A stretch of DNA of 64,000 nucleotides. Origin: Bacteroidota bacterium (GTDB taxonomy: Bacteria; Bacteroidota; Bacteroidia; Bacteroidales; VadinHA17). Below, in pieces: positions 52,413 through 59,859 of this stretch (positions within the stretch are counted from its first letter, which is position 1; every line of letters begins with the position of its first letter). The position numbers and the translations under genes were made by a program. The stretch is taken from assembly GCA_018262715.1 (NCBI GenBank), contig JADFDS010000001.1, forward strand, positions 1 to 64,000, written 5' to 3'. The notes below the pieces were generated by a model that saw nothing but the letters and a program-made list of their open reading frames with translations, searched no databases and was not told the DNA's origin.

Positions 52413-55400
52413 TTAGAAGTTAACCTGAAGACCTACCGATGCACTCTTGAAAGTAGGTACACCAACACCTGTACGATCCATGTTATAATAGGAGTCTCTC
52501 CACATTGAATATCCTGCTATTTCTTCCGGGTCAATAGGAAGCGTTCCCAGATGATCAAAGGTGAAGAAATTCTCAAGAGCCGCATAAACACGCACCTTAC
52601 TGATTTTGATCTTATTGGTGAGGTTTGCAGGAATTGTATAGCCTACTGTGATATTTTTTAACCTCAGGTATGCCATGTTAAGGAGGTACCTTGTCTGAGG
52701 CACCATATTAAGGGTTGTGCTGCTTCCGGCGAGGTTATATGGACGGGGATAGAATGCATCAGTCCTGTCCGGTCTCCAGAAATCAGTGGCGAAAGCCTTT
52801 GGCATGGCTCCGTCAGATGAGTTATATCCCGGGATGGCCAGGAATCCATTACCCCAGACCTGCCTGCTGCCGACACCCTGAATGAAGAATGAGAGGTCAA
52901 TCCCTTTATAGTCAAGGTCTGTACGGAAACCATACATATAACGCGGTGTTGAATTACCAATTATCTTAAGATCACCATAATCGGGCTTCCCGTCTGCATC
53001 TTTGATCAGCCTGTTACCGGGATTAATATAACCGTCTCCATTCCGATCGACAAACTTGACATCTCCTGGCATAAAGAGGAAGTTACCTGCCTGAATTCTT
53101 CCCTGGATAGCCACGTTTTCAGGATCGGCAAGCTGATAGATTGTATAGTTGGCGCTCCCGGCCTCATTGGGTACCGTAACCTTAATCAGTTTGCCATCGT
53201 TGTCATGAGCAAAGTCGCTTTCCTGGAAGAGCCGGTCTGTTTCATAGCCCCATATCTCACCGTATGTTTTACCAACATACCATGAATCGATGCTCTGGGT
53301 TGAGCCGTATTCGGTTATTGTGGTAACAGCATCAGAAAGTGTGGCGGTAAGGTTGATGCCCAGACCATTCTCAAACCGGTGATTGTAATCGATCTGTATC
53401 TCGGCACCCTTGGTGCGGAGTGATCCGAAGTTTCCTTGTGGTGCGCTTGTACCAAATGTCGTAGGCAGACCCTCCTGCGGAACAATCATGTTCTTCGTGT
53501 CACGGATGAACCAGTCGAAGGTGATCCCAAGCTTACTCCTGAGCAGTCGGGCGTCGAATCCCAGGTTCAGAGTAGTTATATCCTGCCATGTAACAGTAGC
53601 AGAGACAGCGCCCGGGGTGGCGAACTGATAAAGTTTAGCTCCACCAAGCAGCCAGTTGCTCTGTGATCCGCTCATGGTGGGAATATAAAGTGAGTTCGGC
53701 ACTGTCTGGTCTCCGATCGTACCCCATGATCCCCGCAGTTTAAGCATGCTGAGGGTGGGCTTTGCCCAGTCCATAAACTGTTCCTCTGTCATTATCCATC
53801 CGGCGGAGAATGATGGGAACCAGCGCCACTGCAAATTAGTTGGGAATTTTGATGTACCGTCATACCTGAGATTTCCCTCCAACAGGTATTTATCTTTATA
53901 TGTGTAATTCAGTCGGCCATAGAATCCAAGTTGTGATTCCCATGCTTCTCCTCCACTGGTGGTCTGGGTTCCGTAAGCAAGGTCAAACTGGGGATTGGTG
54001 TAGTCAATCAACTGTGTTGTCTGGGACCAGTTGTATGCTTCCCGGTATCCTACCCTGTTCATCCCCAGCATGAATCCGAACTGATGATCATCCATGACAT
54101 TCAGTGCATATGTTGAGTAAAGGTTCAGGGTGTTTCGCTGATCGTTCTCAGAGCGCCGATACATATGATCAGGGTTACCGCCAGGAGCGGTATAGTACAT
54201 AGACAGTTCATATGCAGGTATAGCACCGGGGGTAGTTGGTGAAACCACCTGGCCTGTACTTGAGTCAACATAAACCCTTTCACCATTCTCATCAAGTTTA
54301 GGCACTCCTGCGCCCCAGTTATTCCGAACCGCAAAGGAAGTACCCGGCCGGTTTGCAATATTCTCCAGATTTGAATGTGTATAATCGAAGATTATTTTCC
54401 AGTCTTCAAGCGGAGTAATTTCAAGCCCACCATTCAGGCTGGTATAATTGTATGCCTGATTAGCGGTATTTGCTGCCGACAATTCGTACGCCGGATTCCT
54501 TGTCGGGAAACCATCCTCGGTGGTATACGGGTATGTCGGTCCCCAGCGGTAAAGATAAAGCCACGGGTCAGCAGAGGTAGAACTGGTGGCATATGCATAT
54601 CTCTTATTCCTCTTGGAATACAGCGCACCCACATTAACTTTCAGCCAGTCAGTCACCTCCGTGCCCAGCCTGATAGATCCGTTGTAACGCTTGAAATCAT
54701 CGATCTTTGAAGGCTTGATAATACCTGTCTGATCAAGGTAACCAAGGCCTATATTGTAATCTGTCTTGCCAGTCTTGCCGTTAATTGAAAAATTATGCAG
54801 CTGGGTGGGAGTCCACTCCTTAATCATGTAATCATAAGGGTCATAGGTCCTCAGCCCTATTTTCATTTCATCTGCATTGACATACCAGTCACGTCCATAA
54901 AGCATGGGGTCATTGGGTTTCACAACATCAGCCCATTTGTCCTGCCATTCGACAGCTTTCTCATACCCTTCACGAGTGATAATCCAGAATGCGCCTGCTC
55001 TGGTGCCCCCAATACGTTCAAAGGCAGCAACAGTATATTCAAGTGCCTCCAACTGGGCCATTTCCATTTTCTTCGAAATATTCTGGAATGACAGGTTCCC
55101 GTTATAGGATACATTCACACCCTCACTTTTTGCACCCTTCTTGGTGGTGATCAGTATTACGCCGAAGGCAGCTTTTGCACCATAGATCGAGGCAGATGCT
55201 GCATCCTTCAGAATTGAGATAGACTCTATATCATCAGGGTTAAGCATCTGAATTGACGGAATCTCTACGTTGTCAACCAGTATAAGCGGTGATGATCCTC
55301 CCTGAAGTGAACCGATCTGACCACGGATTTTAATAAGGGGATCAGATCCTATCTCACCACTGGGGATAACAACGCTAAGCCCTGGCATTGTTCCCTGAAG

Positions 55401-55829
55401 GCCTCGTCCAGCATCTGCAATAGGTCTTGCCTCAAGTGTTTTTTCAACATTTACCGTAGAAACTGCTCCGGTCAGGTTGGCTCTTCTCTGAGTGCCGTAA
55501 CCGACCACAACGACTTCTTCAATAAACTCTACATCAGGACTCATTTTCACATCAATCCTGTTTGATGCCCCTACAGTCACCTCCTGGTTGGCATAACCCA
55601 GGGATGTGAAGACGAGTACCTGTCCTGGCGCCACATTGATCGAGTAAATGCCGTTAAAGTCAGTACTCGTACCAGTGGTAGTGTTCTTGATAATCACGTT
55701 GACGCCAGGCAACGCTTCATTCGTTGCGGCGTCTGTGACAGTCCCTGTCACGGTCTTAGGCTGAGCATAAATGCTTTGCGAAAGCATCAGTCCCAAAACC
55801 GCAAACAACATTAATAGTTTGGTTCTCAT
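52413..55829 (-). CDS. SusC/RagA-family TonB-dependent outer-membrane transporter
   Basis: A 1138-residue transporter: signal peptide MRTKLLMLFAVLGLMLSQSI, a carboxypeptidase-regulatory-like domain (about 25-105, VTGTVTDAATNEALPGVNV), TonB box and plug (EEVVVVGYGTQRR near 108, then RPIADAGRGLQGTMPGL and ILKDAASASIYGAKAAFGV), and a beta barrel to the aromatic C-terminus FKSASVGLQVNF. It imports ligand with the SusD partner, driven by TonB. It starts 100 bp after the epimerase gene. No consensus -7 box was seen in that gap, so it may be read from the upstream promoter at 58350-58357. Confidence 0.95.
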   Translation of the reverse strand: MRTKLLMLFAVLGLMLSQSIYAQPKTVTGTVTDAATNEALPGVNVIIKNTTTGTSTDFNGIYSINVAPGQVLVFTSLGYANQEVTVGASNRIDVKMSPDVEFIEEVVVVGYGTQRRANLTGAVSTVNVEKTLEARPIADAGRGLQGTMPGLSVVIPSGEIGSDPLIKIRGQIGSLQGGSSPLILVDNVEIPSIQMLNPDDIESISILKDAASASIYGAKAAFGVILITTKKGAKSEGVNVSYNGNLSFQNISKKMEMAQLEALEYTVAAFERIGGTRAGAFWIITREGYEKAVEWQDKWADVVKPNDPMLYGRDWYVNADEMKIGLRTYDPYDYMIKEWTPTQLHNFSINGKTGKTDYNIGLGYLDQTGIIKPSKIDDFKRYNGSIRLGTEVTDWLKVNVGALYSKRNKRYAYATSSTSADPWLYLYRWGPTYPYTTEDGFPTRNPAYELSAANTANQAYNYTSLNGGLEITPLEDWKIIFDYTHSNLENIANRPGTSFAVRNNWGAGVPKLDENGERVYVDSSTGQVVSPTTPGAIPAYELSMYYTAPGGNPDHMYRRSENDQRNTLNLYSTYALNVMDDHQFGFMLGMNRVGYREAYNWSQTTQLIDYTNPQFDLAYGTQTTSGGEAWESQLGFYGRLNYTYKDKYLLEGNLRYDGTSKFPTNLQWRWFPSFSAGWIMTEEQFMDWAKPTLSMLKLRGSWGTIGDQTVPNSLYIPTMSGSQSNWLLGGAKLYQFATPGAVSATVTWQDITTLNLGFDARLLRSKLGITFDWFIRDTKNMIVPQEGLPTTFGTSAPQGNFGSLRTKGAEIQIDYNHRFENGLGINLTATLSDAVTTITEYGSTQSIDSWYVGKTYGEIWGYETDRLFQESDFAHDNDGKLIKVTVPNEAGSANYTIYQLADPENVAIQGRIQAGNFLFMPGDVKFVDRNGDGYINPGNRLIKDADGKPDYGDLKIIGNSTPRYMYGFRTDLDYKGIDLSFFIQGVGSRQVWGNGFLAIPGYNSSDGAMPKAFATDFWRPDRTDAFYPRPYNLAGSSTTLNMVPQTRYLLNMAYLRLKNITVGYTIPANLTNKIKISKVRVYAALENFFTFDHLGTLPIDPEEIAGYSMWRDSYYNMDRTGVGVPTFKSASVGLQVNF

Positions 55830-55929
55830 GTGATTGGATTTAGGGTTAATTAGTAATTGATTAAGTATTGTTCAAATAATCACAAATTCTTTTTCTACAA
55901 GCAATTTACTTCTTTATATGAATGATGTA

Positions 55930-57084
55930 TTACAAATTTTCACTTTTTTTCCCGATTATTCCTATACCAGGCCGGTCAGGAAGGGTGATCTTTCCGTCGA
56001 CTACCGTCATTCCCTCGTATACATCATTGCTGATCAGCAGGTTGCCATCAAGGTCAGCCCAGTCAACCAGTGGTGACAACTGGGCAGCTGCCGAGACGGC
56101 ACAGGAGGTTTCTGTCATACAGCCTATCAGAATCTTCATCCCCATCTGCCTGGCCATAGTGATCATCTGGTAGGCAGCATGCATACCGCCACATTTCATT
56201 AGCTTGATATTGATCCCTGAATAAACTCCCTTCATTGGCAGGAGATCCTGAACAGTCTGCAGAGCCTCATCGGCAAGGATCGGCAGCGGACTCCGCTCCG
56301 TCAGCCAGGCTATGTCATCAACCTGCTCCTTCGGCATAGGCTGTTCAATGAAGAGAGCACCCCTCTCACTGAGATAGTTCGCCATCTCAAGTGCATAGTT
56401 GCGGTCCTTCCACCCCTGGTTCACATCGACAAAGACAGGCACATCGGTTACCGAACGGACCGTATCAATCATTTCTTTATCATTGTCCCTGCCCATCTTG
56501 ATTTTCAACAGCCTGAAAGCACCTGCCTCCAGGGTTTTTTCCTTGACCACATCAGCAGTATCAATACCAATGGTAAAACTGGTTACAGGAGCCTTCTGCG
56601 GATTAAGCCCCCAAAGCCTGAACCATGGCTGGCCCAGAAGCTTGCCCGTGAGGTCATGCAGTGCGATGTCAAGCGATGCCTTGGCCGCATGATTGCCGGG
56701 CATCACCCCGTCAATGTAGCTCAGGATATCCTCCTTCAGGAAGGGGTCACTGAACTGTTCCATGTTGACCTTTGAGAGAAAATTGAGTACTGATTCATGG
56801 CTTTCGCCCAGGTAGGGGGGCATGGAAGCCTCACCGTAGCCTTTCACACCGTCATACTCGAGGGTAGTGAGAACCACCGGTGTGGTGGTCCTGGAGTTGG
56901 TGGCAACTGTGAATACATGCCTGAGTTGCAGTTCATAAGGCTTGTAGCTGAGCTTAAGGGGCCCTCCTTTCTTTACGGCACTTTTGACTCTGCCCGCCGA
57001 CGGATCAGCAGGAGCAGCCTTGCATCCGGCAATGAGCGCACCGGCTGCGATGCCGCTGATCTTGAGGAAATCTCTCTTTTTCAT
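55930..57084 (-). CDS. Dipeptide epimerase (L-Ala-D/L-Glu type), enolase superfamily
   Basis: A 384-residue enolase-superfamily enzyme. The acid/base lysines are in LLKIKMG (K194, K196) and NIKLMK (K294); metal ligands are D220, E247 and D272 (FVDVNQGW, FIEQPM, LADEA), the set of L-Ala-D/L-Glu epimerases such as YcjG and YkfB. The N-terminus MKKRDFLKISGIAAGALIAGC has a lipobox-like C21 and a twin-basic-like start, so it is exported, which is unusual because YcjG and YkfB are cytoplasmic. It would turn L-Ala-D-Glu from peptidoglycan stems into L-Ala-L-Glu. It lies between the NlpC/P60 and susC genes on one strand. Confidence 0.88.
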   Translation of the reverse strand: MKKRDFLKISGIAAGALIAGCKAAPADPSAGRVKSAVKKGGPLKLSYKPYELQLRHVFTVATNSRTTTPVVLTTLEYDGVKGYGEASMPPYLGESHESVLNFLSKVNMEQFSDPFLKEDILSYIDGVMPGNHAAKASLDIALHDLTGKLLGQPWFRLWGLNPQKAPVTSFTIGIDTADVVKEKTLEAGAFRLLKIKMGRDNDKEMIDTVRSVTDVPVFVDVNQGWKDRNYALEMANYLSERGALFIEQPMPKEQVDDIAWLTERSPLPILADEALQTVQDLLPMKGVYSGINIKLMKCGGMHAAYQMITMARQMGMKILIGCMTETSCAVSAAAQLSPLVDWADLDGNLLISNDVYEGMTVVDGKITLPDRPGIGIIGKKSENL

Positions 57085-57150
57085 TTAAATAAGTCAGATT
57101 TATAAAACCAGATGGAGCCTGCATGTCTGACCTGCAGTCCCCATGCCCTG

Positions 57151-58323
57151 TCAGAAGTACCAGCCGTGCTGTGCAACGCGCTCAAGGCCTTTGCCCTGTG
57201 TAAATCCGGTCACCCTTCTTGCTCCCTGCAATATCTCAAGAAGGTACGCGCTGTAGTTGGTCCTCGTGGAGTCAAAGCTGTTGACCTTAACGAGCCCCGA
57301 GGAGTGAATGAACTCTGTATCACCAATGTACATGCCGGTGTGCGTTATTCTCGGCTTGCCATCCCTTACCCTGCCAAAGAAAAGGAGGTCACCCGGCAGG
57401 AGAGTCTCGGATGGCTTGTCAATGCTCACCTCTTCTCCATACCTGAACTGGCCCGATGCATCACGGGTCATAATCACCCCGCCATAATAATATATTGTCT
57501 TCGTAAATCCGCTGCAGTCAACCCCTTTGGTTGATGTGCCTCCCCAGAGATAAGGTGATCCGGTGAAAGTTCTCGCAAAGCGAATCAGCCTCTCCGGTTC
57601 TATGCCTGCACCCTCTGCCCACTTCCGGAAATCTTCTGACTCCTGCTTCCTGACCTCCCCGGTCCTGCCGTCAGGCAGCAGCACAGTCCAGTAATCCCCC
57701 CTTGAGCCGGTCTTAACCAGTATCACTCCGAAAACGATGTCAGATACAGTCTCTCCCCTGCTGTCAGTAATAACCCCTGTGTGCCCGAGGTATATAAGCC
57801 GGTCACTACCCTTCCACACGGTCAGTTCCTCATCACTGAGCTCCGCCGCAGGATCATCAGTCCAGCCGATATATGAATCAGGCGTCTGTATTAGCAGCCA
57901 GTCATCCTGCTTGCTGAGTATCTTAACCGGTGTTCCCATCAGTGCCTGTGTTGCCATTTCTGCTGAATGCGCAGGTCTGGTCCTGATATTGCACACACTG
58001 ACCGATATCAGGGCCCATGGCTTTTCAACCACCGCCGGATCAGGCAAAAGGGTGATGCTGTCGGCAAAAGTGACACCCGACTTTTCAAGCATCTCAATGA
58101 CAGCGCTTTTAGCATCCGGGAGATTTGTTTCTCCTTTAGCCGTAAGAATGCCGCCTTCAGACATAACAAGACTGACATCACAGAGTGACTCGGCATGCTG
58201 GGGTACCATCTCAGTTTCTATTGCCTCAAGCTTTTCCGTCAATTCTGCCGGAACCTCTTTTTTCTGACAACCTGCAAACTGAAAAAGAACGAAAAATAAG
58301 ACGAGATAGGTTAAGGGTTTCAT
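57151..58323 (-). CDS. NlpC/P60 peptidoglycan endopeptidase with SH3-like domains (YkfC type), lipoprotein
   Basis: A 390-residue cysteine peptidase. Lipoprotein signal YLVLFFVLFQFAGCQ (C at 19), SH3b-like domains (about 105-240: CNIRTRPAHSAEM and DDWLLIQTPDSYIGW), and an NlpC/P60 domain (about 245-370) with the nucleophile in GVDCSGFTKT near 268, the RDASGQ loop near 285 and His in ITHTGMYIG near 327. The R-DA-x-x-Q loop is the mark of gamma-D-Glu-diamino acid endopeptidases that cut free muropeptide stems with an N-terminal L-Ala. Its product L-Ala-D-Glu is the substrate of the epimerase encoded 66 bp downstream. A -7 box lies 26 nt upstream. Confidence 0.9.
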   Translation of the reverse strand: MKPLTYLVLFFVLFQFAGCQKKEVPAELTEKLEAIETEMVPQHAESLCDVSLVMSEGGILTAKGETNLPDAKSAVIEMLEKSGVTFADSITLLPDPAVVEKPWALISVSVCNIRTRPAHSAEMATQALMGTPVKILSKQDDWLLIQTPDSYIGWTDDPAAELSDEELTVWKGSDRLIYLGHTGVITDSRGETVSDIVFGVILVKTGSRGDYWTVLLPDGRTGEVRKQESEDFRKWAEGAGIEPERLIRFARTFTGSPYLWGGTSTKGVDCSGFTKTIYYYGGVIMTRDASGQFRYGEEVSIDKPSETLLPGDLLFFGRVRDGKPRITHTGMYIGDTEFIHSSGLVKVNSFDSTRTNYSAYLLEILQGARRVTGFTQGKGLERVAQHGWYF

Positions 58324-58349
58324 GAAAGTTGTATTACATCTTACAAATC

Positions 58350-58357
58350 CAAAATTA
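58350..58357 (-). promoter_or_regulatory. -7 element TAATTTTG for the NlpC-epimerase-susCD run
   Basis: On the minus strand TAATTTTG (58357-58350) fits TAnnTTTG and ends 26 nt before ATG 58323. It is the only consensus box found for the whole NlpC to susD group. Confidence 0.5.
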
Positions 58358-58425
58358 AATATTTATAATATTCAAGTCAATAGGCAATTGAATTTTATTT
58401 AATTTGTCAGACAGAAATTTTATTA

Positions 58426-58504
58426 CCGGCAGTGCCGGGACTTGTATTATCAGAATTGAAAACTGCCTGTTTCGGCCTTATTATGCCGGTCAGGCGACCG
58501 GCAT
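58426..58504 (+). promoter_or_regulatory. Two related inverted repeats before namZ
   Basis: CCGGCA-G-TGCCGG (58426-58438) and ATGCCGGTC-AGGC-GACCGGCAT (58483-58504, perfect 9-bp stem) share the words CCGGCA/TGCCGG. They lie 88 and 22 bp before the namZ ATG. They could be regulator sites or leader hairpins; no known riboswitch is recognised. The rest of the 202-bp gap between the two divergent genes shows only the minus-strand -7 box. Confidence 0.55.
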
Positions 58505-58525
58505 GCAACATAAAATCAACAGCGT

Positions 58526-59782
58526 ATGAAGACCTCAGGAAGAGCAATCATCTCTGCATCACTGGCACTTTTAATCACATTTCTTACCTCCTGCCATGCA
58601 ACCGGGCAGGTTGTGGAGACAGGAATAGAGGTAATGGCCGGGAATAATTTCGACATCCTTCAGGGGAAAAGGGTGGGTCTGGTGACCAATCCCACTGGGG
58701 TTGACCGCAACCTCAGGTCAACGGTTGACATAATAAACTCTGCCCCGGGTGTCAAGCTGACGGCCCTTTACGGGCCCGAGCACGGCGTGCGCGGTGAGTT
58801 CACAGCCGGAGAATATGTTGAATCCGAGACTGATCCCGGTACCGGTCTTCCTGTTTACAGCCTCTACGGGAAAACGCGAAAGCCTTCACCAGACATGCTG
58901 AATAACATAGATATCCTGGTCTATGACATCCAGGATATCGGGTCAAGGTCATACACCTTTATAAGTACTCTCGGCCTGCTCATGGAGGCAGCTGCCGAAA
59001 AAGGGATTCCTGTCGTGGTGCTCGACCGTCCCAATCCGCTTGGCGGGATAAGGATGGAAGGAGCAGTCACCCGCCCCGGATTCTTTTCATTCGTCAGCCA
59101 GTTTGCTATTCCGTATCTGCACGGGATGACAGTGGGAGAGCTCGCCATGTTCCTCAACGGCGAAGGGATGCTTACCAATGGCACCAGGTGCGATCTTCAT
59201 GTGGTGAAGATGAACGGATGGTCAAGGAAGATGATGTTCGAAGAGACAGGCCTGCAGTGGATTCCCTCCTCTCCTCATGTCCCGCACCGTGACACCCCGC
59301 TGTACTATCCGGCCACCGGCATAGCTGGAGAACTCTATGCCGTCAGTATCGGGGTGGGATACACAATACCCTTTCAGACCTTTGCGGCAGAATGGATCAA
59401 CGCAGACTCACTTGCCACAGCACTCAGCGCACTGAAGCTCCCCGGAGTGATCTTCAGACCGGTTCATTACAAACCCTATTACAGCACACTCCAGGGAAAG
59501 CTGGTTCACGGAGTGCAGATTCACCTGACGGAACCGTCAGAAGCCCCACTGTCACTGATACAGTTTTATATCATGCAGGAGGCACATCGCCTGTGGCCTG
59601 ACGAGAATCTCTTTGAAATATGTGATCCGTCAAGGCACCAGATGTTCGACAAGGTGTGCGGCACTGACGAGGTCAGAAAAGCATTCACCAGGGCATTCAG
59701 GGTGGATGACATCCTGAATCTGTGGACCACTGACATACCGGCATTCAGGGCCAGGGCCTCGAAGTATTTTCTGTATAAGTGA
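58526..59782 (+). CDS. namZ: DUF1343 exo-beta-N-acetylmuramidase (NamZ, GH171)
   Basis: A 418-residue protein with a lipoprotein-like signal (LALLITFLTSCHATGQ, C near 23). The family, first shown for B. subtilis NamZ, releases MurNAc from the non-reducing end of peptidoglycan fragments. Family-like parts: GKRVGLVTNPTGVDRNL (about 49-65), LYGPEHGVRGEF near 92, VYDIQDIGSRSYTF near 132, VLDRPNPLGG near 168 and GELYAVSIGVGYTIPFQ near 270. It is divergent from the NlpC/P60 gene, so the two sides of this region both act on muropeptides. It is full length. Confidence 0.88.
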   Translation: MKTSGRAIISASLALLITFLTSCHATGQVVETGIEVMAGNNFDILQGKRVGLVTNPTGVDRNLRSTVDIINSAPGVKLTALYGPEHGVRGEFTAGEYVESETDPGTGLPVYSLYGKTRKPSPDMLNNIDILVYDIQDIGSRSYTFISTLGLLMEAAAEKGIPVVVLDRPNPLGGIRMEGAVTRPGFFSFVSQFAIPYLHGMTVGELAMFLNGEGMLTNGTRCDLHVVKMNGWSRKMMFEETGLQWIPSSPHVPHRDTPLYYPATGIAGELYAVSIGVGYTIPFQTFAAEWINADSLATALSALKLPGVIFRPVHYKPYYSTLQGKLVHGVQIHLTEPSEAPLSLIQFYIMQEAHRLWPDENLFEICDPSRHQMFDKVCGTDEVRKAFTRAFRVDDILNLWTTDIPAFRARASKYFLYK

Positions 59783-59789
59783 ATTTTCC

Positions 59790-59859
59790 GGCCTGAATCG
59801 GTCAGGCCTATGGCTCTGCATTCCTGCATTTTGCCACTGACCTGACCCGCTGTCAGTGG
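59790..59859. terminator. Hairpins between convergent namZ and nagB-like genes
   Basis: GGCCTGA-ATCGG-TCAGGCC (59790-59808) and CCACTGAC...GTCAGTGG (59834-59841 with 59852-59859) are perfect stems at the two gene ends; the second overlaps the nagB-like stop codon. No T run follows either, so they are weak or factor-aided terminators. Confidence 0.4.
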
